DNA of 64,000 nucleotides from Dichetophora obliterata (GCA_963920525.1 OY986437.1:99357223-99421222); one strand, 5' to 3'; counted from the first letter of the stretch, positions 47,281 through 58,992 are shown. Notes: generated by a model from the letters alone, not told the origin. Made by a program: numbers and translations.

Positions 47281-47436
47281 TGATGGGATCTTGGCTGTTA
47301 CAAAAAATTAGCCGAAAGCCACAATAGAAATACTGCTTCCACAAAGTCTAAACAAGTTAATACACAGTGTATTGAGTGCCAAAAACCATATTGTTTACCT
47401 TGCTTTAATGAAATTCATAACAATTATACTTCCTAA
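47281..47436 (+). pseudogene. Frameshifted C-terminal cysteine-rich domain of piggyBac
   Basis: Just after the transposase stop, a different frame reads KLAESHNRNTASTKSK and then CIECQKPYCLPCFNEIHNNY, ending at TAA 47434-47436. The spacing C-x2-C-x5-C-x2-C and a histidine match the DNA-binding cysteine-rich tail of piggyBac transposases. A small indel around 47270-47290 probably separated it from the main frame. A sequencing error would give the same picture. Confidence 0.85.
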
Positions 47437-47725
47437 GTTATTTTATAACTAAATAATAAAAAGTATAATGAAATTATCTTTATTTTTATTAATATTTTTA
47501 TTGTTTTCTTTTGTTTTTTTCATTTCTTCAACATGAATAAAGTTTACCTTTTTGTTAAAAAAAGTCATTTTTATCGTTTTGTATCTTGGAAATTTTAACT
47601 TTTTTCTTATACGTATGTTCAGGTCTTATTTAAAAAAAAAACATTCTCTACACGCTCAGAGCATTAGATTACTTTATTTTCCATCAGTTCATACAAAAAT
47701 TTGTTAAAAGCAATAAGACAAATTG

Positions 47726-47785
47726 TGTATCACATATGATGCGCAAGCGTATTAATCATAACGTCTGTGCATCATATATGATACA
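47726..47785. promoter_or_regulatory. Right subterminal palindromic repeats of piggyBac copy 2
   Basis: TGTATCACATATGATGCG (47726-47743) and TGCATCATATATGATACA (47768-47785) are relatives of the two left-end repeats; the second abuts the right terminal repeat. Probable transposase sites by position. Confidence 0.7.
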
Positions 47786-47805
47786 TGGGACAGTCAAAGG
47801 GTTAA

Positions 47806-48821
47806 GGTAAGGAAAGGACATTATATTTAAATTTTTTTTTTAATTACTAAATTACATAATTACTTTACTACCTAATTACTTAATTACCCACTTGAACTAC
47901 AATGGAAATTTAAGTAACGCAACGCCAGTAACGCAATGCCAGATCAAAATAGCTAATAACAAAATTCATCGCAGTTTTTTTAACTTGATCTCTTGGAAAA
48001 TAAACTTATGTTATTTGAAGTACTTCTAAGAAAACTTGTACACAAAAAAGACCTTCTCAATTCAAAAAATTTAAAAAATTTTGTAATCCAAGCCAAAAAT
48101 CACTTTCGTTTTTTGTAACGTAACGCCAGCACATATTTTTACTTATATCTTAAAATCCTTAGGGTCGATTGTTGTCATTTTTTTACTTAATATAGTGCTA
48201 CTTAATTACTACGCTTTATAAAAGCTTTATAAAAGCTTTTTTAAAAACTAGACATATTCATTCTTTTTGCTTTATATTTCTTCGCACAAATCGTCCGTAA
48301 CACCAGTTTGGAAATGCCCAAAATTTAAATGTTCTAAATTTAAAAGTCCTTGCTGAATCTATAGTAATAACACTCATTTTCTGTTTGTTTGGTTGTTTGT
48401 TTGCTGGGCCTTTATACAAATCTAAACAGCTCAACGGATTTCGCTCTAACTAAGTATACATATTAATGGCATCCTAACTAAAAATGTTACATACTTAGTT
48501 TTTTGCCAAGCCCCCTCCAAAATTTTTCAACCAACAGTAATTTTGTTATTATAATACTTTTTGGTATCGGAGTTTTTTGTGCATTTAATATTAAAAAAAT
48601 TTTGTTATTATGACATCAAAAACACTACATATATTCAAAATTGTAGAAATCTTCAGTACAACGACTTTTTCATAAAACAACGTTAAACACCTAAGAATGA
48701 GAAAAAAAACGACATGAAAATCAAAGTTTGGTTTTTCGATGCAAATATCTACGCTGTTCATTAATATATTTCATTTAAATTTTTTTTTCAAAAGTTCAAT
48801 AAAATCACTTCAAAAAAATCA
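47806..48821. other. No gene recognised
   Basis: AT-rich spacer. GTAACGCAACGCCAGTAACG near 47913 and GTAACGTAACGCCAGC near 48117 are short direct repeats of unknown nature. Confidence 0.45.
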
Positions 48822-49082
48822 GGCGTGGCATCTCCCATACAACCCAAATTTTCGATATCGAATAGCATTGGAGTTATATGTCGCACAGCTTCAGAATTCA
48901 GTATTCGACCTCAATTTACACATTCAGTTTCACTGATAACATTTTATGACTTCTGTTAAGAGGCGTTGCAACTCCCATACAACCCAAATTTTTGCTATCG
49001 TATAGCTTTGGAATTATAGGTCGCACAGCGTCGGAAACCTCAATTTACTCATGCAATTCCACTGATAATATTTTATGGGCAT
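48822..49082 (+). repeat. Two tandem copies of a ~135-bp unit
   Basis: CTCCCATACAACCCAAATTT, then TTATATGTCGCACAGC, CCTCAATTTAC and CACTGATAA occur in order in both halves (from about 48829 and 48974). The copies differ by point changes and a small gap. No gene. Confidence 0.8.
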
Positions 49083-49381
49083 TTGACAATGTCAGCAATG
49101 CTCCAGGTTAGTCTAGTTATAATTTAAAAAAAAATCAAGTTTTAATTAATCTAGTGATGCAAAAATAAATTTTTTAATCCACAAAAAATGCTAGTTTAAA
49201 AGATACAAAAAGAAAATCATTTTTAAGTTTTTCTGGTTTTAAAAAATCTGGTACTTTAAAGGATAACTCTATAAAATAAACATAAACTCAACTCATTAAG
49301 TCAAAGCATTAAAAAGATTTAAGATTAAAGATTTAACTCCCGTTAGAATTAATGAAAACTATTAAAACAAATTAAAATTGT

Positions 49382-49930
49382 GATGGCCGTAGCCTATTGG
49401 TAGAGTGTGTAAGCCCTAAGCTTAAGAACAGCAGTTCAAACCCCAGCTCAGACGGAATGTTTTTTTAATCGAATTAAAATTTCTGTTCGGCCGCCACCTC
49501 TCTGCAGATAACTTCAGAGAGTAAAAACTGCCATATCGTCATATGAAATAAAAAAAGCCGTAAGCTACCAAAAATTCGAAATCGACTTTTTAATTGATTA
49601 TGATGCACACCGTATGAAAATACATGTTCCTGCAAAATTGTACACTCCTAAAACCAAAAATTGAGTTTTTATTAACAAAATTCTAAGGGTCCTCAGTGCA
49701 AGTGCTGGAGTAATTTAGAAAGTTTTTTGCTTCTCCTGTGCAATTTTTTAAATGTAGCTTACGGCTTTTTTGACAATTCTTATGACAATATAAAGCTTCT
49801 TGAGGACTTAAAGCCGTTCGAAATCGGCATTAAACTCGTAGGTCTTAACATTTAGTAGCCCGCAGAACACAATTGATCAATAAAAGCTCAGGAAAAGTCC
49901 TTTCAAGGGCGAAAATGCCCAATTTATTTT
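49382..49930 (+). repeat. tRNA-derived SINE, longest copy, split by a MITE
   Basis: The head GATGGCCGTAGCCTATTGG fits a pol III A box and CAGTTCAAACCCC a B box about 45 bases later, so it derives from a tRNA. The body continues with CTCTGCAGATAACTTCAGAG and, after the inserted MITE (49536-49788), AAAGCTTCTTGAGG, CACAACACAATTGATCAA and CCTTTCAAGGGCGAAAATGC before a T/A-rich end. Without the MITE it is about 300 bp. Related copies lie at 23.1-23.3 kb (minus) and 38.55-38.78 kb. Confidence 0.83.
49536..49788. mobile_element. 253-bp MITE inside the SINE
   Basis: TCGTCATATGAAAT at 49536 matches in inverted form TTCTTATGACAA ending at 49788, and just inside the arms AAAAAAGCCGTAAGCTAC is repeated exactly in inverted form. 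TA flanks both ends (49534-49535 and 49789-49790), pointing to the Tc1/mariner group. No gene. Confidence 0.8.
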
Positions 49931-51955
49931 TTATAACGAAATAATTTTTCACTTTTTGAAACTCAAATTGAAATAGTTTTAACTCAAAAAAACAGTATTG
50001 ACTGTATTTTATTGAAAACAAAAAGCCAGAGAACAATTACTCAGGCAATTTTCAATCGGATCAACTTTAAGCCACATCCGCAGACACTAAAATCATTTAC
50101 TCAAACACTTAAATCATTTACTCAAACACTGAAATCATTTACTCAAGCACTAAAATCATTTAACCGCTTATATAATTAAGATTTAAGAAAGGTTAATCAT
50201 GCTTTTGGTTCCATTTACGTTGGCAAATGACAATTTAATGTAAATTTCAAAACATCAACATTGTTTCCTTCAACACTATTTGCGACGTCAAAATCTTTGA
50301 ACTCAGAAAAATATGAAAATTTAACTTTGAAAAATGCAGTTGAGGTATTAACGATATGGTGTATTTGGTTTTGTATTGTGCATTTGCGATAAATTTAGGT
50401 CCATAATTAAGGACTCTCAAAAGCGAAATGCATTGAATTTCAAATACAAAGCTCGATTTAATATACGGCGACATAGGAAATTTTGTTTTATTTAAATTGT
50501 TTTTTAGCAAGAAAATTTGATTTTGGACGAAAAAAGGCAAATATCGTCGCTGTGCCTAAAAAATCAGATATGAGATTTTTTACTGTTTTTGTATGACCTA
50601 ATTAAAAAACCCTGTAAGTTATTTAAATTTGTGTAGAGACTTTTATACTATGTTAAGATAAAAACAGTAAGAGTCCAATTTCACAACAAAAATGTACTCT
50701 AGTTAAGTTATGTTCTTTAAGCTGCACTACGTTGTGAAATGAAATGAAATGAAAAGCTCTTCTGAAAAGTTGTTAAAAATCACAGCCCATCGCATCAATC
50801 AATCACATCCCAGTAAATAGTTTACTACGAGTCTTGAATCCTTGTTTAATATTTTTGAAAAATTTAACACAAATAAGTTCACTACATGGTGATTATCCCT
50901 TACGTTATTTACACAAATTTTTGCTATGTTGTAAATCTTTCAATCGTAATTAAATATGTTTTGTTACGATCAATTATCATTTTAAGATTTTCCAAATATT
51001 AAAAAACTTATTGAAAAACTACGAAAGAACGAAATTTTTGTAGCACAAAATGTGTTTTTTTTAGCCAAATTTCCAATTTATAAAAACATTAAATTTTTAA
51101 AAATCAATTAGAAAACTGTGACAGTTTTGAACCCAAAAAAATCTCACAAAACGAACCAAGTTGACTTTGATGGTGAATAAACTATTAGTCTTGTATCACA
51201 TTAGAAAAATTTATTAGAATCAATATTAATTTCATACAAAATTTCAACTACACTTTGCGAAAATCATTTAAAACCTGTCGGAACTTATGTCGAAAAATAT
51301 TCTGCTTGAGATTAAAATAAATAAAAACAAACCTTTTGTGTCCTCGCTATTCAAGGCTTCAGGAAATCCAAATAAATATTTAAAAAGCATTCAAAATCTG
51401 TACACTGTTTTTGCACTTTTTTCAAATAAGAAATCCTCTTAATAAATTGTTTTTTTTTTTAATTTATTTAACTAATGTTATTATAGTTATTTGTATTTTT
51501 TTTTATTTAAAGCTGTTAAATATTTTTTTATTTTCTTTGCACTGCTTTAGTTGAATTGTAAATATTTATGTTTTATTTTTAAACGCAGCAAATGTTATTT
51601 TTAGGTTTTTTTTATCATCAAACATTTTTATTAATAACTCGATTATTTTTAAAAATCTTTTTGTTTACAATGGCAATTTGAGTTTTTTTTTTTTGTTTGG
51701 GTTGTTTGTTTTTTTTTTTTTGTTATTGTATTTATAAATTTGTAGAATAAGTTGCTGTTGTTGTAATTTGGTCCTGCATTTTGCTGATATGTATAAATAA
51801 GCTGGCTTATTTTAGATTTAGATACTTCTTGAGATACTTTCTTTTTTACAAGAAAGAATTATTTTCAGTTTATGGTGTTAAAATAAATATTTGCTTTATT
51901 TATACAGAAGTGTTTGTTTAATTTTTTTTTTTTTTTGCAAAGGCAATACAAAGAA
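49931..51955. other. No gene recognised; T-rich tracts
   Basis: AT-rich DNA. AAATCATTTACTCAAACACT is repeated about three times at 50090-50160. From 51450 to 51940 there are many long T runs. No coding motif. Confidence 0.5.
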
Positions 51956-53430
51956 ATCGAGCGAGTGCAGATACTTTGCGTATCTTTGAAGTACAGCGGC
52001 GAACTAATGCAAGTGTAGAATAAAAACTGTTTGTTTCACCAGCTTAAATTTTTGTTTGTTACAAAAAATTATTTAGTTTATTTTCTTTTGTTTTTGTTTT
52101 ATAAACTGCTGTAATTGTTGTTGCTAATCTTGTTGTTTTTGTTAGCACGAGCGAACGCCAACAAACGGACGATCAAGCGAATGAAACGAAAGACCGACAA
52201 ACGAACAATCAAGCAAGCGGACGAACTAACGAACGAGCGAGTGAGCGTACGGCAAGTATCTGCAATGGACGGCGGCAAATCCAACAGTGCGTGTATCTGT
52301 ATCTGCAGACGGTAGCCGGAACCCGCAAAAAGAAAAATTCCTACAGAACTGTTTGACTTTCTCTGTTGTTATTGTAGTTGCTGCTGTTGTTCTGACTGTT
52401 ATTGTGTATTGCTTCTTCATTGCTTGCTTGTTTGTTTGTTTGTTTGTTTGTATAGCTCAATTGCTGAGATACACTGGTATTGTATCTGTAGCTGTGTAGC
52501 GGTGCGCTCGTACATGCATCTGTGTGGCTGAGTGTGGCGTGTATTTAATAAGGGTGCTCAAGAGCATTCTTATCACTTTGCACCTGTGTGCGTTCATGTG
52601 CTAATAAGTTTGCGTAGTTGTAGCTGAAATAAAATATCTCAATTTTGCTTTTTGCTTGTCGTTTTGTGTAGCTTTATAAACTGCGTCTCTCTGTGTGTGT
52701 GTGGGTGCTGTTGAAGAGCGTGCATGCGCCCTGCTTCCGCTGGTGCTTGCTCAAAATTCATGCGCTCTCACAGTCACTGCTGCTTATCTGTAGCTCAAAT
52801 GAAAGCAAAAGTATCTGTATATCGCAGAGGCAAAACATATGTTCTGTTGTACAAAAAATGGTTATCACACACACACACGCACAAACACACATACATGTAT
52901 ACGATGCATGCTGCTGCTGATACCAAGCAACAGCTAAACAACGCATCCGTAGATACATAACGCTTGAAAGGGGTTGCAGACGCGGCGTCCTACTCAAAGA
53001 TACAAGCACGCAAGCCAAGTGAATTGCTTTTGCAATGTATCTGTGTGTTTTGTACTCACACCTACACACACTTGCGCCTTGCCTTCCTCCCTCCTTAGAG
53101 GCTGGCCCCAAGTTGCCGTTATTATATTTATTTTTCATTTTCATTTTCATTCCATCGTTTGCTAGCAACAGCCAGCAACAGATACTTTTTCATATCGCCT
53201 GTATGCTTTTATGTATCTGTGTGTTGTTGCTATTGTCAAAGCCTGCCGAACAAATCATATGTGTGGGTTGTTGATGTTAGCCAGCTTTTTGGCCGGTCAA
53301 AAAAGCTCCTGCAAGCTTTGCAATACACACACGCACACTTTCAAACATGCAGCTGTTCTGCTGTTCTTGTTGTTGCATTGGTACCACAGTGGCCACTGTT
53401 GCTGCTGCTGTTAAGCGTACCTTGACAATT
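51956..53430. other. Less AT-rich island, clustered GTATCTG, possible host regulatory or transcribed region
   Basis: This stretch stands out by its higher G+C, CA/TG microsatellites (52860-52900, 52690-52710), a GTTT run (52425-52452), ACGA-rich sequence (52150-52250) and CAG/CTG-rich words. GTATCTG or its complement occurs nine times between 51968 and 53219. No open frame resembles a known protein. It may be an untranslated exon, enhancer or promoter of a host gene outside the window; this is inference. Confidence 0.4.
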
Positions 53431-54235
53431 CTTTTTGCTTTTTTTTATGTACTTACCTTTTCCAGCTTCCGTTGCTGCGCTTTTTGAAGGTGGGTGTTTC
53501 CTTATTTCCCTGGTATTGTGAGCTGCTTTGAGGAAGGCTTTTTGTGAGCGCGTGTTGATGTTTTTTTTGTGTATTTTATGATTGCCTAATAAGTTCTAGA
53601 TTGATCCTAGCATGCATCAAGTAATCTGCTATACTTTTGCAGTGTCTTTTTTCTTGGATTTCTTATTTCACGCCATTTCCTCGAATCACTACAGCTTCTA
53701 AAACAGTTTAAAGTTCAGGTGTTTGCAAATATTTTCATGTGTTTTGGGAAATAGCCTTAACAAAAAATTAAATTTGGTATATCTTCCTGTGCATTAAGCT
53801 ATACATACATATAAAAATAAAAGAAAATTATGGTCACTATAATCAGCAACAGATTACAGATATAAATATTTGCATGGTAATAAAGTTTTTTTAAATAAAA
53901 CTTTTTTTACTATTTGTGCGATTTTAAGACTCAGTACGTGTAAAAGTGCTATTAATTTTTTTTCGTCCTGGAACCATTTTCGCATTCTACGTTAAATTCG
54001 AAGAAAAAAACCAGTCGGGAGCATATGTACACGATGAAAATGTTTTCCCCTCAATTTCGTTTAAAAAATTGAGTTTATATAAGAGTTTACCGTGACGTAT
54101 GAGTGTCACTTAGTTTGATTTGAATTACATGACTCTTTTCATATGAATGTCAAATCAAATTTCTGTAATAATATGTCACTCATACATTGAGGTAGACTTT
54201 CAAACACGGTCTTACTTTCCTTTTATTAGGAACTA
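53431..54235. other. No gene recognised
   Basis: AT-rich spacer leading to the foldback-like element. ATGAGTGTCACTTAGTTTGA at 54098 and TATGTCACTCATACATTGA at 54173 form a loose inverted pair. Confidence 0.45.
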
Positions 54236-55892
54236 CACAAAAAAAAAAAAATTTAATGAACAGCGTACAGAAAAATTAATTCATTGATTTTAATGAAAAA
54301 ATCATTGAATTTTAATGAATTGCTCATAGTTTTTAACGTACTGTTCATTGAAATCAATGAATTTATATTCATTAAAAATGTCTAAATAAATATCAATGAT
54401 TTGTTTTCATTATTTTAATGGACTTTTCATTGATATCAATGAAAAGTACATTGCTTCCAGTTGTAAATCAAATTTTAACGAACCATACATTGATTTTTAA
54501 TGAACAGTTCATTGAATTCAATGTTTAGGTCATTGAATGAAATGTACAGTTCATTAAATTCAATGTACAGTTCATTGAATTTAATGTATAGTTCATTGAA
54601 TTTAATGTACAGTTCATTGAATTCAATGTATTGTTCATTGATTTCAATGTATAGTTCATTAAATTCAATGTATACTTCATTGAATTCAATGTATAGTTCA
54701 TTAAATTCAATGCATAGTTCATTAAGTTCAATGTATTTAGTTCATTAAATTCAATCAAGTGATTAAATTCAATTTATATTAATTTATTCCCTTCCCAATT
54801 TTGTTTGAAGTGAAACGCGAAGTTGTGAAGTCGTGTGGCAATTGTGTGTGTAAATTTTAGATAAAAGGTGATAATAAATTAAATTAAAAGTGATTAAATT
54901 AAAATTACGTGAAAAAAGATCTCATTAAATTAAAAATAAATATATTATATTCATTTATAATATCTTCTAGATTGATAAAGATTTCTCATTCGCTTTCGGA
55001 AATATACCTGGCATTTTAAGTGACTGCTGCCATCATTTTCAAAAAATGTTTACATTTTTAAAGGATGAAAACTACATAAAAGATAAAGCTGTGCGGGCAA
55101 AGTTGGCAGAAATTGAAGATTTCACTAATTACAGTGGCAATCTTAATTTTTCTCGAGGCTAAATAAATAAATAGTTATTTTTTCAATTAATATCTTTCCG
55201 CAGTAAGGACAACTTTGGATAAAAATTTTCCTAAAGCATACAATTACCAGTTACCAAGAGGCATTCGTTTTTGTTGGAAGCAGCATCCAGGAAGTCGAGG
55301 AGCATATTGAGTTTTTAAAAACTAAAGGCGAAAATACTTAACCATTAATCCTTTCTGTTGGAGAGAAGAACTTCTCCTCATTCCAACAATTTTATGTGTT
55401 CATGGATGGTGTAAAATTTTAATTTGCTAGTTTTATTAGAGCCGTAGATATGTGCTTTAAAATTTTTCAATTATTTCAAATAAAATATCCTGCGACATGC
55501 ACTCTCGTGTGGGAGTTTATGAAGTGGGAGTTAATGAACTATACATTGAATTCAATGAACTATACATTGAATTCAATGAACCTAACATTGAATTCAATTA
55601 ACTTTACATTGAATTCAATGAACTTTTCATTAAATGAACTTTTCATTAAATTCAATGAAAAATCATTAATTTTGACATTTTTTTAATGAACGTGTTCATT
55701 GAATTCAATGAAGTGTACATTGATATTCAAGGGACCATTCATTGAAAATCACTAAGTTTAATGAACTATTCATTAAAGTATGAAGAAAATTCATTGAAAT
55801 CATTGACCACAGTTCATTGGACCAAAATCAATGAATAATTCATTGAAATTAATGCACCTTTTCATTAATATAATGTACGTTTTTGGTTCAGT
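54236..55892. mobile_element. Foldback-like element with CATTGAATTCAATG arms
   Basis: The left arm (about 54255-54770) and right arm (about 55530-55880) are tandem arrays of a palindromic core, CATTGAATTCAATG, joined by short linkers (TACAGTT left, AACTATA right). The best part repeats about every 21 bases. The arrays are in opposite orientation and surround about 750 bp of unique DNA with a gene fragment. The outer ends ACACAAAAAA (54235) and CACTGAACCAAAAAC (complement, ending 55892) are only loosely alike, and TA is the only shared flank. The architecture is that of Drosophila Foldback elements, but sequence kinship is not claimed. Confidence 0.7.
55046..55520 (+). pseudogene. Gene fragment inside the foldback-like element
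   Basis: ATG at 55046 opens 38 codons (MFTFLKDENYIKDKAVRAKL, then EDFTNYSGNLNFSRG) ending TAA at 55162. From about 55255 another frame with two stops reads QEAFVFVGSSIQEVEEHIEF, LILSVGEKNFSSFQQFYVFM, and FIRAVDMCFKIFQLFQIKYP followed by ATCTLVWEF. The A-D-CFK-F-----YP--C--VW-F pattern recalls the C-terminus of a family of uncharacterised, often transposon-associated or SAM-domain-related animal proteins. I cannot name it. A possible 3' splice site (TTTCCGCAG) lies near 55200 between the pieces. The second frame runs on into the terminal repeats. Confidence 0.55.
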
Positions 55893-57147
55893 GTAGCTAA
55901 TATACCCGGTTACATTCGAGAGGTTATAGATATATATAGTATCTATCTATCATTTTAAATATACACTTTTCGTTTGAATGCTTTTATAAATTCAGAAAAA
56001 GCACAAAAATATTGCACGCGGGCTACCAAATTTCAGCGTTGAATTTACAAAGCCCTGAATTGCTTGAGATATTAGGTATTCTTTTGTTTAATTAAGTTTT
56101 AACTTTATAAATCATAAAAAACAAATTTAGTATTAAACGGTAAAAAAATACTTTTTATACGAATTTATTTAATGGTAAATCGGCATCGAAAATCTGCTGC
56201 TTATCTTTTTTGTTTGTGAAATTACTGACCTTAGCTGTATGTAGAAATATTGAAAAATGACATACAGGATTCTTAAGGTTATACAAAGTTTATAGATTTC
56301 AAAAAATTGATTTTTTTTTGGTTCTATAAGTCTTTTAAAATCCCCTCCTAGCATATTATAAATTAATTCGACGTTAAACGGTCCACAATGAAGCGAACGG
56401 AATGACTAGCACGTATCTCAAAAACTTTAATCGCGTTTTTCTCGAAATGTCTTTTTTCAAATGGCCGACAGTTAATCTCCAGATTGGCTGGGCCGATTTT
56501 GATAAAAGTGAATTCATTCTCTTTATTAACATATTTTGTACCGTAATTTACTACAATATCTAAGAAAAATTTAAAATTATTATTAATTAGCAAGGGTATA
56601 AGGGTGAAAAACGTGATCAATTTTTGTTTTTTTTTTAAACCTCTCCCATTTTTTTCGGGACCTTTTTTCAGAAACTTTTTGATTTTTTTGTTTCAGACTT
56701 GCCGATCTTGAGATTAAATGTCTGTCATTCAGCGTCAACGTTTTCGAGACACCGACTTTGGCACCTCCGAGAAAAGTAAAAAATAATGGATATAAAAACA
56801 AAAAACATTTTTTTTTTTAATAATTTCCACACGAAGCCATACATAGCTTTTCATTTTTAAATTCGAATTTCCAACGGATGATATTAGAAGTTACGACCAA
56901 GAACAGTTATTAAAATGCATTAGTAGATGCTTGTTAATGTGTGGTGAATATTGCTGTCTCTTTTTTTTACACAGCTGCTAAAAAAATCTTAGTTTAGTTT
57001 ATGAGTGCGTGTTGGTTTTTTCTTTAATTCAGAAACAAAGAGAGTTCAGAAAATAAAACATGGATTTTTCTAAATAACGTGTAAGTAAGTTTTTTTAGGT
57101 ATTTTTTTTTTTAAAGAGTTTATAGCCTACTGATTATTATTTAAGTC
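55893..57147. other. No gene recognised
   Basis: AT-rich spacer. The stretch 56360-56560 is less AT-rich but shows no family motif. Confidence 0.45.
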
Positions 57148-57150
57148 ATT

Positions 57151-58992
57151 GGCCCGTATGCATAAAAAAGAGTGAACGCTGCAAAGTAGTGTTTGCTACT
57201 AAGTAGTGAAAGGTCAGTAGTGAACACTACTTTTGGTATGAATAAAAATTTTAAGTAAGCTCTTTTTTCGAATTAAAGTGTTCACTTCTCTTTTATTTGT
57301 CATAAAAATTAAACTTTTGAGGCACGATTACGATGTCTTGGGCGCCACTATTTAAAAATGTTTTCTGGAAGAGAAAAAGTTTTTTTGACCGAGCAAAATC
57401 TACTTATCGAGTTATTGATTTTTTAAAATTTTTTCATACCAAAAGTTGCGTTTAAAAAAACATCTTTATATATGCCAATATTCAATCGATTCATAAGATT
57501 GACATGTCATTTGAAAGATACTTAAATTGCCTTTATAATGATTGCAAGAATATTTTAAATTTTATAAGCAAATTAATATCATATTTGAATTTTTTAATTG
57601 AAAAAACCGTTATTTTGTACTAAATTTGTGTTATTAAGGTGCTACAAATATATTGTACTCTTAAAGCTTAAACATTGAACTTTCATTTGATAAATTAAAA
57701 TATACATATTTTGTGCATTATAAAAAATTCTTTATAAGAAAAGCAAAACAACTAAGGTAAAAATGCTTGAGAAGACAATTTTTCCTACAAGGGAAAATCA
57801 TTTCATGACAATAAATTCCATAAAACATAAAATAAAGCATAAATATTATATACCAAATGAAAGATAAATTTTTAAGCTTCAATAATTTTTTTTCCATAAT
57901 GCATAGTAGCAACAGTAGTTTTTGAGGGAATAACGAGAAAATACTTTTACATACAAATAGAGCTAAAAAATGTGATATACTTGACGGATTTTATTTATTT
58001 AAAACTTTTGTTAAAGCTTTATATATTACCTTTTAAATAATACCTTAAATATCAATATCGGTTATTCACTATGAAAAATATAGCTAGTTTTCTTAATTAA
58101 AAAATTCTGAAAAATCGATAACTTCAAAACAAATCGATAAATCGAGTTTTCCTTCGGCCATTCTTCTTTTTATTGAACGTATTTCACGAATCCAACAAGC
58201 AAATCATATTATCTCAAAAACACCATAAAACATAAAATAAATTATTATTATTATATACCAAATGAAAGATAAAGTTGTAAACTCTAATTTTTTACTTTCT
58301 ATCAGTCATAATAATAACGGTAGTTTTTGAGAAAATAACAGTTTAATATCAAATAGCTGTAAAATGTGAAATACTCAACGGATTTGATTAATTTAACACT
58401 GTTATGAAAGCTTATTATGTTCTCTTCAATAAAAATACTTCAAGTATCTCGATCGGTTATATAATAACAAAAATTTAACAAGTTTTCTAAGACGATCACC
58501 AAAGAAAACGATTATTTTCAAATATCGATAACTCAAAAACAAATAGATTTTTCCTTTGGCAATTCCTATTTCTATTTAAAGTAGTTTACGAATCCATTGT
58601 CAAATCGCAGCGCCCAAGAAATCGTAATCTCCCCACTTTTGAGAATCGATAGTGACCGAAAATTATCTTAATGGTAAAATCTTCTTAATTTATGATATAT
58701 TTCTTTTATTTTCGCGAATAGAATTTATAAACATTAAAATTTTGAAACAAATTTATACAAACAAGTCTATTCAAAAGCACACTACAGATATGTAATAGTG
58801 ATCACTTCTTTTTAAGTAGTAAACACTTCTTTTATGCATATCAAATATAAGAAAGTAGTTTTTTGAAAATAGTGTAGTCAAAAAAGGAAGTGAACACTAT
58901 ATAGTGTTTTCTTTTGATACACATAAAAAGTGAAAAATCAAGTGTTCACTTTCACTCAAAATCAAGTGTTTACTTTTTTATGCATACGGGCC
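57151..58992. mobile_element. 1.84-kb non-autonomous DNA element, ATT duplication
   Basis: GGCCCGTATGCATAAAAAAG at 57151 is repeated exactly in inverted form ending at 58992; ATT lies on both sides (57148-57150 and 58993-58995). Near both ends AGTGAACACT/AGTAGTGAAAG motifs recur many times. The middle has a second inverted pair, GATTACGATGTCTTGGGCGC at 57326 and a close complement ending near 58631. It also has two tandem copies of a roughly 400-bp unit (57820-58190 and 58226-58600) starting ATAAAACATAAAATAAA. No coding sequence is recognised. The family is unknown. Confidence 0.83.

Larger units (their letters stand above)
45374..47801 (+). mobile_element. piggyBac element, nearly intact, copy 2
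   Basis: The 16-bp ends CCCTTTGACTGTCCCA (45374-45389) and TGGGACAGTCAAAGGG (47786-47801) are perfect inverted repeats. TTAA lies on both sides (45370-45373 and 47802-47805). The 2428-bp element carries one long transposase gene and internal palindromic repeats near both ends. It is the best preserved element in the window. Confidence 0.98.

Noticed and set aside
52758..53425. Several overlapping open frames of 63-136 codons in the less AT-rich island
   Set aside because: They overlap on both strands, run through CA repeats and show no domain.
54500..54758. Open frames with SLNSMYS- or LNLMNYT-type repeats
   Set aside because: These come from the 21-base repeat of the foldback-like arms, since 21 is a multiple of 3.
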